DNA from: Nonomuraea candida
GTDB taxonomy: Bacteria > Actinomycetota > Actinomycetes > Streptosporangiales > Streptosporangiaceae
Length of the DNA stretch: 44,161 bases
Reading direction: 5' to 3'
Assembly: GCF_000725485.1 (NCBI RefSeq)
Contig: NZ_JOAG01000068.1
Span: forward strand, 1 to 44,161
Positions 34,027 through 41,462 of the stretch are shown here, one piece after another. A program made the position numbers and the translations under genes. Each line of letters begins with the position of its first letter. Position 1 is the stretch's first letter. Below the pieces are notes generated by a model, which saw nothing but the letters and a program-made list of their open reading frames with translations, searched no databases and was not told the origin of the DNA.

Positions 34027-35695
34027 GCATGGCCACGTCGTCGTCGTTGTCGGCGGGGCGCACGCGGGTGAGCAGCCGGTCGCAGTACGCGCTCACCGGC
34101 TGGTCGATCAGCGTGGCGGCCTCGCGGAGCAGCCGGTCCATGCCCTCGTCCAGCGGATGGGTGGGAGACTCGATCAGCCCGTCGGTGTAGAACAGCACCG
34201 TGGAGCGCGGCGGCAGCTCGACGACGGCGTCCTCGCGGACCGAGCTCAGGCCGGTGCCCAGCAGCAGGCCGGCCGCCTCCTCCAGGAAGCGGGCGCGCCC
34301 GTCGTGCCCGACCAGCAGCGGCGGCGGGTGACCCGCGTTGGTCCAGCGCAGCCGCCAGCCGCCGTCGGCGCGCTCCACGAGGGCGAAGACGGCGGTGGCC
34401 ATCGTGGTCTCGGTCATGCGCGACACCGCCTGGTCGAGCCGGTCCACCACCGCGCTGGGCGGCGCCTCCTGCTCCCCGGCGTACGCGCGCAGCATGTTGC
34501 ACACCTGGGCCATGCCCGAGGCGGCGTCGAGGTCGTGGCCCACCACGTCGCCGATCACCAGCCCGGCCGCGCCGCCGGACAGCAGGAAGGCGTCGTACCA
34601 GTCGCCGCCGACCTGCGAGGCGCGCGGCGCGGGCAGGTAGCAGGCGGCCATCTCCAGGCCGGGCAGGGTGGGCAGGCGGGGCAGCAGGTGGCGCTGCATG
34701 GTCTCGGCGACGCGCCGCTGCCGCTCGTACAGGCGGGCGTTGTCCAGCGCCAGCCCGGCGCGGCGGGCGATGTCCTCGACCAGCAGCAGGTCGTCGGTGG
34801 TGAACGGCCGGGCGCGCTGGGAGCGCCCCAGCGTCAGGGCGCCGACCACCTCGCGCACGCCGCGGATCGGCGCGATGCACGCCGACTCGATGCCGCTCGT
34901 CTCGAACAGCTCCCGCTGGATGACCGCGACGGGCGTGTCGGGCGGCTGCTGGTAGTCGGCGGGGGTCACCAGCGTCGCCGTGACGCCGCGCAGCGCCCGC
35001 GACAGGGGCATCGTGGACTCGCGCTGCACCGGCGGCATCGCCCGCTCCAGGTCGTCGCGGTGGGTCAGGACGCCGTTCTCGTGGTGGACCACGACCGAGC
35101 GGGTCACCCCGCCCTCCTCGGTGATCAGGTCCACCACCACCCAGTCGGCCAGCAGCGGCACGACCAGGCGGACGAGGTGGCGCAGCGTCTCGCCGACGTC
35201 GAGGCTGGAGGTGAGCGTCGCGGTCGTCTCCGCGAGCAGGGCCAGCCGTTCGAGCTCCGACATCGACGAGGAGCCGAACACCGGGCCGCGCCCGGCGGCC
35301 TCGACGTCGCCGGTCTCGTAGAAGATCACCATGGCGTGCGGCCCGCCCTGGCCCGTCCCGCACGGGGTGACCAGCCAGGTCACCTCCATCAGGGAGCCGT
35401 CGCCCCGCTCCAGCCACTCCCCCTCGCCGATGGAGGTGGTGCCGGTCAGGAGGGGCTCGCGCATCGTGCAGCGGCTGCGCGGCAGCGGCTCGCCGCGCCG
35501 CCCCCGGTGCAGCAGGTCGTGGGCGTCGCGGCCCAGCAGGTCGGGCGGGTCGCGGCGGAGCAGCTTCACGGCCTGGGGGCTGACCTCGACAATCTGCCCG
35601 CGGTCGTCCACGACGTACACCCCGGCGTGGGACAGGTCGCCGAACGTGCAGGCACGCCCGCCCTCCACGGTGTACGGCCCGGACGGCACGCTCAT
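34004..35695 (-). CDS. PAS-GAF-SpoIIE serine phosphatase
   Basis: 563 residues. A PAS domain (about 20-130; AGVYVVDDRGQIVEVSPQA) is followed by a GAF domain (about 150-310) and a SpoIIE/PP2C-like phosphatase domain (about 325-560). Metal-binding acidic motifs are GGDWYDAF, VIGDVVGHDLDA, FYTDGLIES and DNDDDVAMLTV. There is no anti-sigma HATPase domain and no membrane segment. Such proteins dephosphorylate anti-sigma-factor antagonists in partner-switching stress responses; a cognate pair is not adjacent. Start ATG 35695 is supported by GGAGAG nine bases upstream. The 3' end overlaps the convergent SDR gene. Confidence 0.92.
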   Translation of the reverse strand: MSVPSGPYTVEGGRACTFGDLSHAGVYVVDDRGQIVEVSPQAVKLLRRDPPDLLGRDAHDLLHRGRRGEPLPRSRCTMREPLLTGTTSIGEGEWLERGDGSLMEVTWLVTPCGTGQGGPHAMVIFYETGDVEAAGRGPVFGSSSMSELERLALLAETTATLTSSLDVGETLRHLVRLVVPLLADWVVVDLITEEGGVTRSVVVHHENGVLTHRDDLERAMPPVQRESTMPLSRALRGVTATLVTPADYQQPPDTPVAVIQRELFETSGIESACIAPIRGVREVVGALTLGRSQRARPFTTDDLLLVEDIARRAGLALDNARLYERQRRVAETMQRHLLPRLPTLPGLEMAACYLPAPRASQVGGDWYDAFLLSGGAAGLVIGDVVGHDLDAASGMAQVCNMLRAYAGEQEAPPSAVVDRLDQAVSRMTETTMATAVFALVERADGGWRLRWTNAGHPPPLLVGHDGRARFLEEAAGLLLGTGLSSVREDAVVELPPRSTVLFYTDGLIESPTHPLDEGMDRLLREAATLIDQPVSAYCDRLLTRVRPADNDDDVAMLTVRVPG

Positions 35696-35780
35696 GGTCA
35701 GGCTCTCCTTCCCCTTCTGCACCGTCCTACCCAGCGACCGGTTCCGCCACCGCAGGCCGGGCGGACCGGATGAAAGGAGG

Positions 35781-36158
35781 TCAGAGGCGTACGAGCTTGT
35801 CGAAGAGCCTGGCCAGCTCGATGCCGGGGTCGGCGGTCAGGCCCGCGTGCACCGGCCCGGCCTGCACGATCGTGCTGCGCGGCGCGGTCAGCCAGCGGAA
35901 CCGGCCGCCGAGCGACTCGCCCGCCAGCGGCCCCGGGCTCTCGCCGCAGGCCAGCTCGTACGCGCTGAGCGCCCGCCGCACCCCGTCGACGTCGGCCTGC
36001 GGATCGAGGGCGCGCAGCCGGCCGGGGTCGAGCTCGACCCGCGCGCACAGGTAGCCGCGCGGCTGGCAGTAGAGCAGCACGCCGGCGTTGATCTGCTCGC
36101 CCCGCTCCACCTTGGGGATCACGCGGATCACCGCGTATTCGTAGACGTCCCTGCTCAT
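35781..36158 (-). CDS. DUF3037 protein coupled to a HipA-like kinase
   Basis: 125 residues beginning MSRDVYEYAVIRVIPKVERG, matching the DUF3037 pattern (YEYAVIRVIPxxERGE, NAGVLLYC). No catalytic site is known for this family. The ATG overlaps the stop of the HipA-like kinase gene by 4 bp, so the two are translationally coupled, and they are often found together in actinobacteria. It may be a substrate, inhibitor or adaptor of the kinase; this is inference. No transmembrane segment or signal peptide is present. Confidence 0.85.
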   Translation of the reverse strand: MSRDVYEYAVIRVIPKVERGEQINAGVLLYCQPRGYLCARVELDPGRLRALDPQADVDGVRRALSAYELACGESPGPLAGESLGGRFRWLTAPRSTIVQAGPVHAGLTADPGIELARLFDKLVRL

Positions 36159-36967
36159 CGGTCGCCGCCTCCCCGCCAGAACTCGCCGACCGAGCCCGGG
36201 CCCGCCTTCCTGCCCTTGCTCTCGCCCCGCACCAGCCATGCGCCCGGCCCGTGCGCCCGCCGCAGCAGGTGGTCGACATATGCCTCGCGCACCTCGCCGG
36301 GGCTCTCGAAGCCCGGCTCGCCCGCCAGCCACTCGTCGGGCACCAGGGCCGTCACGGTCTCCAGCAGCTCGCGCGTGACCTTCGGCGCCAGCTCCGCGGC
36401 GGCGGCGCCGACGTCGCCCGCGTACGGCGCGAGCACGTGGTCACCGGCGTCGAAGGGCCGCTGCGGGTCGGCGGTGCGCCAGTTGTGGTGGAACCAGAGC
36501 GCCGCGCCGTGGTCGATCAGCCAGGTGTCGCGGTGCCAGATCAGCAGGTTGGGGTTGCGCCAGCTCCTGTCGATGTTGTGGATCAGGCCGTCGAACCACA
36601 CCACCCTGGCCGCGAAGAGCGGATCGGCCGCCCACGCCAGCGGCTCGAACCCGAGCGCGCCGGGCAGGAAGTCGACCGCGAGGTTGAGCCCCGTGCTGGC
36701 CTTGAGCAGGTCCTGCACCTCCTCGTCGGGCTCCCTGATGCCGAGCTGCGGATCGAGGTCGATGAGCTTGAGCTCGGGGGTGCGCAGCCCCAGGCGGCGG
36801 CCCAGCTCGGCGGCGATGATCTCGGCGACCAGGACCCGCCTGCCCTGCCCCGCCTCGCGGAACTTCACGACGTAGGTGCCCAGGTCGTCGGCCTCGACGA
36901 CGCCGGGCAGCGACCCGCCCTCCCGCAACGGGGTCACATAACGGGTGGCTGCGATCTTTTCCAGCAC
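36155..36967 (-). CDS. HipA-like Ser/Thr kinase
   Basis: 270 residues. HipA-family kinase features: Lys35 in TYVVKF for ATP binding, catalytic Asp133 in HNIDRSWRNPNLL and metal-binding Asp152 in WLIDHGAALWF. It is shorter than E. coli HipA (about 440) and lacks its N-terminal subdomain, like the HipA_2 group. No HipB-type helix-turn-helix partner is adjacent; instead DUF3037 follows with a 4-bp overlap. GTG 36967 has TAGCCT six bases upstream and no Shine-Dalgarno, suggesting a leaderless mRNA. All key residues are kept, so it is probably an active kinase. The target is unknown. Confidence 0.88.
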   Translation of the reverse strand: MLEKIAATRYVTPLREGGSLPGVVEADDLGTYVVKFREAGQGRRVLVAEIIAAELGRRLGLRTPELKLIDLDPQLGIREPDEEVQDLLKASTGLNLAVDFLPGALGFEPLAWAADPLFAARVVWFDGLIHNIDRSWRNPNLLIWHRDTWLIDHGAALWFHHNWRTADPQRPFDAGDHVLAPYAGDVGAAAAELAPKVTRELLETVTALVPDEWLAGEPGFESPGEVREAYVDHLLRRAHGPGAWLVRGESKGRKAGPGSVGEFWRGGGDR

Positions 36968-36973
36968 GAGACG

Positions 36974-36979
36974 AGGCTA
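36974..36979 (-). promoter_or_regulatory. -10 element for the HipA-like kinase (leaderless)
   Basis: On the minus strand TAGCCT ends six bases before the GTG start at 36967. Confidence 0.5.
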
Positions 36980-37058
36980 TCGCTCCCCGCCCGCACCTCG
37001 TGACGCGCCGGAGCGGCGGATGATCACGCCGGAGCCGCCGCGGCCGGGCGGGCCGCCG

Positions 37059-37090
37059 TAGAGTGGTGCCGGCGAGAGGATCGGCCGATC
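37059..37090 (+). promoter_or_regulatory. -10 element and palindrome before the ArsR-type gene
   Basis: TAGAGT (37059-37064) is a plausible -10. GATCGGCCGATC (37079-37090) is a perfect 12-bp palindrome between the Shine-Dalgarno GAGAGG (37074-37079) and the ATG at 37092. It could be an autoregulatory site or an mRNA hairpin at the ribosome-binding site. Confidence 0.45.
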
Positions 37091-37091
37091 G

Positions 37092-38057
37092 ATGCTCAGG
37101 ATTCACTTCACCGGTGACGACCTCCGGCGCGTCCGCGTGGCGCAGGGGGTCGATCCCTTCTGGGAGATGGTGTTCAGCAGGCATCGGCTCGCCGACCCGG
37201 CCCCGCCGGCGGTGCTGCGACCCTGGCTGGCGGAGATGCGGCGGGCGCGGGGCCGGCTGCACCGGCACGAGCGGGTGGTGACGGCGCTGACGCCGTTCGG
37301 GCCGTACTTTCCCGACTTCATCACGCCCGCCGAGGGGCTCCAGGGGCTCGACGCCGGGCTGCAGGCCATCCTGCGCACCCCGCGCGCGCGGCTGCGCGAC
37401 GAGCTGGCCAGGCTGGCGCGCACGTCGCCGCTGCCCGGCTGGGGCCGGCGGCTGGCCGGCGGGGAGACGGCGACGCTGATGAACCTGGCGGCCACGTTAC
37501 GCGCCTACCAGGCCATCGCCATCGCGCCCCACCACGACACGATCAGCGCCGCCGTCACGGCGGAGTCCGCGCGCCGGCGGCGCGACCTGGCCGAGGGCGG
37601 CGTGGACGGCCTGCTGCGCGGCATGGAGCCGCTCATGCGCTGGCGGCCGCCGCTGCTGGAGGTCGACTACGACGTGGACCGCGACCTGCACCTCGGCGGG
37701 CGCGGGCTGCTGCTGATCCCGTCCTACTTCTGCAGGCGCGTCCCGGTCGCCCTGGCCGACCCCGAGCTGCCGCCCACGCTGGTCTACCCGATCGACTGCC
37801 ACTCCCACTGGGCGGCGAACCGCACCGAGTCGCTGGTGGCCCTGCTCGGCGCGACCCGCGCGACGGTGTTCGCCGCGATCGACGGCGGCGCGACCACCAC
37901 GCAGCTGGCCGGGCGGGCCGCGACGTCGCCCGCCTCCGTCAGCCGCCACACCCGGGTGCTGCGCGACGCCGGGCTGATCGAGACGCACCGCCACGGCACG
38001 GCGGTGCTGCACGTGATCACCCCGCTGGGGCGGGCCCTGCTGTCGGCGGCCCGGTAG
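37092..38057 (+). CDS. ArsR-type winged-helix regulator with N-terminal DUF5937-like region
   Basis: 321 residues. The C-terminal winged helix (about 250-315) reads ALLGATRATVFAAIDGGATT, then TQLAGRAATSPASVSRHTRVLRDAGLI and HGTAVLHVITPLG, an ArsR/MarR-like fold without the metal-binding Cys of ArsR. The first ~240 residues match the DUF5937-type region seen in many actinomycete ArsR-like proteins and probably bind a ligand or mediate dimerisation. Start ATG 37092 has GAGAGG upstream. The target is unknown; autoregulation through the adjacent palindrome is possible. It is divergent from the HipA-like kinase gene. Confidence 0.85.
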   Translation: MLRIHFTGDDLRRVRVAQGVDPFWEMVFSRHRLADPAPPAVLRPWLAEMRRARGRLHRHERVVTALTPFGPYFPDFITPAEGLQGLDAGLQAILRTPRARLRDELARLARTSPLPGWGRRLAGGETATLMNLAATLRAYQAIAIAPHHDTISAAVTAESARRRRDLAEGGVDGLLRGMEPLMRWRPPLLEVDYDVDRDLHLGGRGLLLIPSYFCRRVPVALADPELPPTLVYPIDCHSHWAANRTESLVALLGATRATVFAAIDGGATTTQLAGRAATSPASVSRHTRVLRDAGLIETHRHGTAVLHVITPLGRALLSAAR

Positions 38058-38089
38058 GCGGCCCGGCAGGGTGTTCCGGCCGGCGCCGT

Positions 38090-38119
38090 CCAGCCTTTGC
38101 GCCCACGTGCAAAGGCTGG
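38090..38119 (+). terminator. hairpin after the ArsR-type gene
   Basis: CCAGCCTTTGC (38090-38100) pairs with GCAAAGGCTGG (38109-38119): an 11-bp stem with an 8-nt loop, 33 bases after the stop codon. No U-tract. Confidence 0.7.
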
Positions 38120-38393
38120 TCGCGGCCGGGACCGGGTGACCATACTGGGCCGGGTCGTGATCTCCCCGTCCGGGGACCTCCATGAAGCTGCGGATGGAGG
38201 GCCGGGACGGAGGAGGTCATCGCGAGAGCCGGGCCGGAGACGGCGCGGGCCGGACGCGATCGGGGGCGCGTGCGGGCCCTGCCGGGCGGGACTTCGGGGG
38301 CCGGCACGACACGGCCGGCACGCTGCGGCCGTCTCGTGCCGGTGGATCGGCGCCGCGGGGCTCAGGGCCGGTCCGTGGCCGTCCGGGCGCCGT
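38120..38393. other. GC-rich intergenic stretch with a second hairpin
   Basis: No gene is supported here. CCGGCACGA (38301-38309) and TCGTGCCGG (38334-38342) form 9-bp arms around a 24-nt loop. It is probably part of transcription termination for the convergent oxidoreductase operon on the minus strand. Confidence 0.5.
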
Positions 38394-39266
38394 TCACATC
38401 TTGGCGATGATCTCGTCGGCGTAGCGTTCCATGGTGGCGATCTTCAGCTCCAGGGTGCCCTCGCCGTACCGGGCCTTCTCCTCGTCGGTGGCCAGCCACC
38501 ACGGGGCGGCCATCGTCCCCGTCACGCCCTTGTCCGCGAAGCGGCGGTACGTGGCCGCGTCGGGCACGACCGCCAGCGGGGCGATGACGTCGAAGCCCTC
38601 CAGGGACCTGCCGTTGGCCTCCAGATGGCCGCGCAGGGCGGCCAGGACCTCGTCGAACTGCTCCTCGGTGTAGATGCGGTTGCCGATCCAGCCGTCGCCC
38701 AGCCGGGCCGCGCGGCGCAGGGCCGCCTCGCTGTCGCCGCCCACGTACACCGGGATCGGCCGGTCCGGGGTGGGGCAGATCGACAGCGGCGGCAGGCCGT
38801 CCAGGGTGACGGTCTGGCCCGACCACAGGGAGCGCAGCACCGGCAGCATCGCGTCGAGGCGGCGGCCCCGGGTGTGGAAGTCCTGGCCGGTGCCGACGAA
38901 CTCCTCCTTGCACCAGCCCACCCCGACCCCGAACGTCACCCGGTCGCGCGACAGCACCGCCGCCGTGGAGACCTGCTTGGCGACCGTGAACAGGTCGCGG
39001 GCGGGGGCGATGTAGACGTTGGGGGAGAAGCGGAGGGTCGTGGTGACCGCCGCCATCGCGCCGATCGTGACCCACACGTCCGGCCAGTGCGTCGCGGCGT
39101 CCCAGCGCGGCCTGCCGGAGCGCGAGTACGGGTACGGCGTCGCGAAGTCGGCGTAGAAGAGGTGGTCGGAGAGGGTGAGGGTGTCGAAGCCGCACCGTTC
39201 GGCCACCCGCGCCAGCTCGACGAACTGGCCGGTGTCGGAGAACGAGGCCCCCAGCCAGAACCTCAT
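38394..39266 (-). CDS. LLM-class F420-dependent oxidoreductase
   Basis: 290 residues. Luciferase-like TIM barrel with MRFWLGASFSDTGQFVELAR, FDTLTLSDHLFYADF, TLRFSPNVYIAPARDLFTVA, VTFGVGVGWCKEEFVGTGQD and IPVYVGGDSEAALRRAARLG, the pattern of the F420-type subfamily. The substrate is unknown. The ATG at 39266 overlaps the stop of the upstream LLM gene by 4 bp (ATGA), so it is second in a two-gene operon. The gene ends against the intergenic hairpins. Confidence 0.9.
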   Translation of the reverse strand: MRFWLGASFSDTGQFVELARVAERCGFDTLTLSDHLFYADFATPYPYSRSGRPRWDAATHWPDVWVTIGAMAAVTTTLRFSPNVYIAPARDLFTVAKQVSTAAVLSRDRVTFGVGVGWCKEEFVGTGQDFHTRGRRLDAMLPVLRSLWSGQTVTLDGLPPLSICPTPDRPIPVYVGGDSEAALRRAARLGDGWIGNRIYTEEQFDEVLAALRGHLEANGRSLEGFDVIAPLAVVPDAATYRRFADKGVTGTMAAPWWLATDEEKARYGEGTLELKIATMERYADEIIAKM

Positions 39267-40510
39267 CGGAACTCCGGGGCGACCTTGGTGGCGAACAGCT
39301 CCAGGTTGCGCTTGACCGTGTCCAGCGGCAGCACGCCCTGCTGGCCCTGCATGTACAGGCCGAACCACTCCAGGTCCGGCATCCGGTCGAGCATGCGCTG
39401 GATGCCGCGCTTGACGTCGTCGGGCGTGCCGAACAGGGCCATCTCGACGTCGTTCATGCGCTTGGCGTCGCCCTTCTCGGGGGAGATGGGCTGGTGCTTC
39501 TCGTCCTCCTTCTTGCGCAGCACCTCCAGGTAGCCGAACGGGCCGAAGAAGGCGGCGAAGTCCTTGGGGATGCTGCGGCCGAAGGTGTCGATGGCCTGCT
39601 CGGTGGTGTCGGCGATCCCGACGATCTTCAGGATGCCGGTGTGCTCGCCCAGCTTGTAGTGGCGGCCCTGCTTGGCCGACTCCTCCTGGTAGAGCTTGGC
39701 CTTGGCGGCGTGGTCGTCGGGGTTGGGGGTGAACATCCACGGCAGGATGTCCTCCTGCGCGGCCCTGATGACCGACCGGTCGGAGATCGTGAACGGCTGC
39801 CACAGCTCGGGGTGCGGGTTCTGGTACGGCCGGGGGCAGACCGACACGGCCCTGACCCGGCCCTCCTCGTCGAGCTCGTCCGGGGCGCCGAATGTGCGGG
39901 TCCACTCCTGGGCCGGCCAGCCCTCGATGCCCTCGTACGGGTAGGGCACCTGGTAGTCGAGCACGTCCGACTTGTAGCGGAGCGTCTCCTGCGTCCACGC
40001 CATCTTCATGATCTTCAGCACCTCGCCGAAGACGTCGAAGTTGCGCGTGTCGGTGGCCGAGCCGTCGGAGCGGGCGGCGGCGGCGTGCCAGCGCTGGCCC
40101 AGCACGTTCATCCAGCGGTTCTGGTAGCCGCGGGCGACGCCGAGCCGCAGCCGTCCCTTGCAGAACTGGTCGAGCAGCGCCACGTCCTCGGCCGCCCTGA
40201 TCGGGTCCCAGGCGGGCAGGACGAGGCCGAGCGGGGCGAGCAGGATGCGCTCGGTCCTGGCCGCCAGGTCGGTCAGGAACATCAGCGGGTTGACCGAGAA
40301 CTCCATGCCCTCGGAATGGAAGTGGTGCTCGGTCATCATCAGCGCGTCGAAACCGACCTGATCGGCGTGGACGGCTATCTCCCGTACCTCGTGCAGCAGC
40401 CTCTGGTACGACTCCGTGTCCCGCCCGATCGGGCGCTTGGCCCTGGCGTTCTCCTCGGCGGCGTAACCGGAGCCTGGTATTTGCGGATTCAGGAAGATAG
40501 AAAACTTCAC
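39263..40510 (-). CDS. LLM-class flavin-dependent oxidoreductase (long type)
   Basis: 415 residues, longer than the F420-type homologues nearby. It begins VKFSIFLNPQIPGSGYAAEE and has DALMMTEHHFHSEGMEF, ILLAPLGLVLPAWDP, GRLRLGVARGYQNRWMNVLG and EDILPWMFTPNPDDHAAKAK. The EHHF motif is typical of FMN-type luciferase-like monooxygenases. The GTG start at 40510 has GAGG eight bases upstream; any longer reading would run into the divergent third LLM gene. It is first in an operon with the 38394-39266 gene. Together they could form a two-enzyme oxidation of one compound, which is inference. Confidence 0.9.
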   Translation of the reverse strand: MKFSIFLNPQIPGSGYAAEENARAKRPIGRDTESYQRLLHEVREIAVHADQVGFDALMMTEHHFHSEGMEFSVNPLMFLTDLAARTERILLAPLGLVLPAWDPIRAAEDVALLDQFCKGRLRLGVARGYQNRWMNVLGQRWHAAAARSDGSATDTRNFDVFGEVLKIMKMAWTQETLRYKSDVLDYQVPYPYEGIEGWPAQEWTRTFGAPDELDEEGRVRAVSVCPRPYQNPHPELWQPFTISDRSVIRAAQEDILPWMFTPNPDDHAAKAKLYQEESAKQGRHYKLGEHTGILKIVGIADTTEQAIDTFGRSIPKDFAAFFGPFGYLEVLRKKEDEKHQPISPEKGDAKRMNDVEMALFGTPDDVKRGIQRMLDRMPDLEWFGLYMQGQQGVLPLDTVKRNLELFATKVAPEFR

Positions 40511-40603
40511 CGGGGACCTCTTTCCGCGGGACGGTCTTCTGCAAGGTACTGGAGAAATCGTAACCGAGCAATCGCTTGGTTCGGGCTCGATCGGGAGAGG
40601 CGC

Positions 40604-41413
40604 ATGAGACTTGGGGTCACGATGTTCGCGACGGACCTGGCCATGCCGGTCCAGGAGCTGGCCAGGGCGGCGGAGGAGCGCGGCTTCTCGTCGCTGTTCC
40701 TGCCGGAGCACACCCACATCCCCGTCTCGCGCCGCACGCCGTACGCGGCCGGGGGCGGCGAGCTGCCCGAGGAGTACAAGCGCACTCTCGACCCCCTCGT
40801 CGCCCTCTCCTTCGCCGCCGCCGCGACCAGCCGGCTGCGCCTCGGGACCGGCATCCTGCTCGCCGCCCAGCGCGACCCCATCGTCACCGCCAAGGCGCTG
40901 GCGAGCCTGGACCACCTCTCGGGCGGGCGCGCGGTCGTCGGGGTCGGCTTCGGCTGGAACGTCGAGGAGATCGAGAACCACGGTGTCCCGTACGGGCGGC
41001 GGCGCGCGGTCGCACGGCGTAACGTGCTGGCCATGCAGGCCCTGTGGCGGGAGGAGGTGGCCTCCTTCGAGGGGTTCGAGCCCTCCTGGTCGTGGCCCAA
41101 GCCGGCGGGCGGGTTGCCCGTCTACGTGGGCGGCGCGGCGGGGCCGAAGCTGTTCGCGCAGGTCGCCGAATATGCCGAGGGGTGGATGCCGATCGGCGGG
41201 CACGGGGTCAAGGCGGCGCTGCCGGCGCTGCGCGAGGCGTGCGAGAAGGCGGGGCGGCCGATGGCGAAGGTTATTCCGTTCGCGACCCGGCCCACTCGGG
41301 AGAAACTCGATTATTTCGCGGAGCTCGGGATCGAGGAGGCGGTGGCGCAGTTGCCGAGCGGGCCGGCGGACGAGGTGCTGCCGGTGCTGGACGCATATGC
41401 TTTGCTGCTTTGA
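40604..41413 (+). CDS. LLM-class F420-dependent oxidoreductase
   Basis: 269 residues. MRLGVTMFATDLAMPVQELA, SSLFLPEHTHIPVSRRTPY, LRLGTGILLAAQRDPIVTAK, AVVGVGFGWNVEEIENHGV and LPVYVGGAAGPKLFAQVAEY are the usual F420-type segments. GGGAGAGG four bases before the ATG supports the start. It is divergent from the other two LLM genes across 93 bp, so one regulator may serve all three. The substrate is unknown. Confidence 0.92.
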   Translation: MRLGVTMFATDLAMPVQELARAAEERGFSSLFLPEHTHIPVSRRTPYAAGGGELPEEYKRTLDPLVALSFAAAATSRLRLGTGILLAAQRDPIVTAKALASLDHLSGGRAVVGVGFGWNVEEIENHGVPYGRRRAVARRNVLAMQALWREEVASFEGFEPSWSWPKPAGGLPVYVGGAAGPKLFAQVAEYAEGWMPIGGHGVKAALPALREACEKAGRPMAKVIPFATRPTREKLDYFAELGIEEAVAQLPSGPADEVLPVLDAYALLL

Positions 41414-41448
41414 GACACCGAATTTAACGGGATATAGCGGGTGACGGG

Positions 41449-41454
41449 CATAAT
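41449..41454 (+). promoter_or_regulatory. -10 element for the first kinase gene
   Basis: CATAAT, one base from TATAAT, lies eight bases before the ATG at 41463 with no Shine-Dalgarno between. A leaderless or near-leaderless start is likely. Confidence 0.4.
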
Positions 41455-41462
41455 GGCGGTAT

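Noticed and set aside
35696..35760. Stress-sigma (SigB-like) promoter before the SpoIIE phosphatase
   Set aside because: A GGGTAGG -10-like sequence is present on the minus strand but no GTTT -35 lies at the required distance.
38120..38393. Small genes in the 38.1-38.4 kb gap
   Set aside because: Candidate frames lack ribosome-binding sites and motifs; hairpins explain the visible structure.
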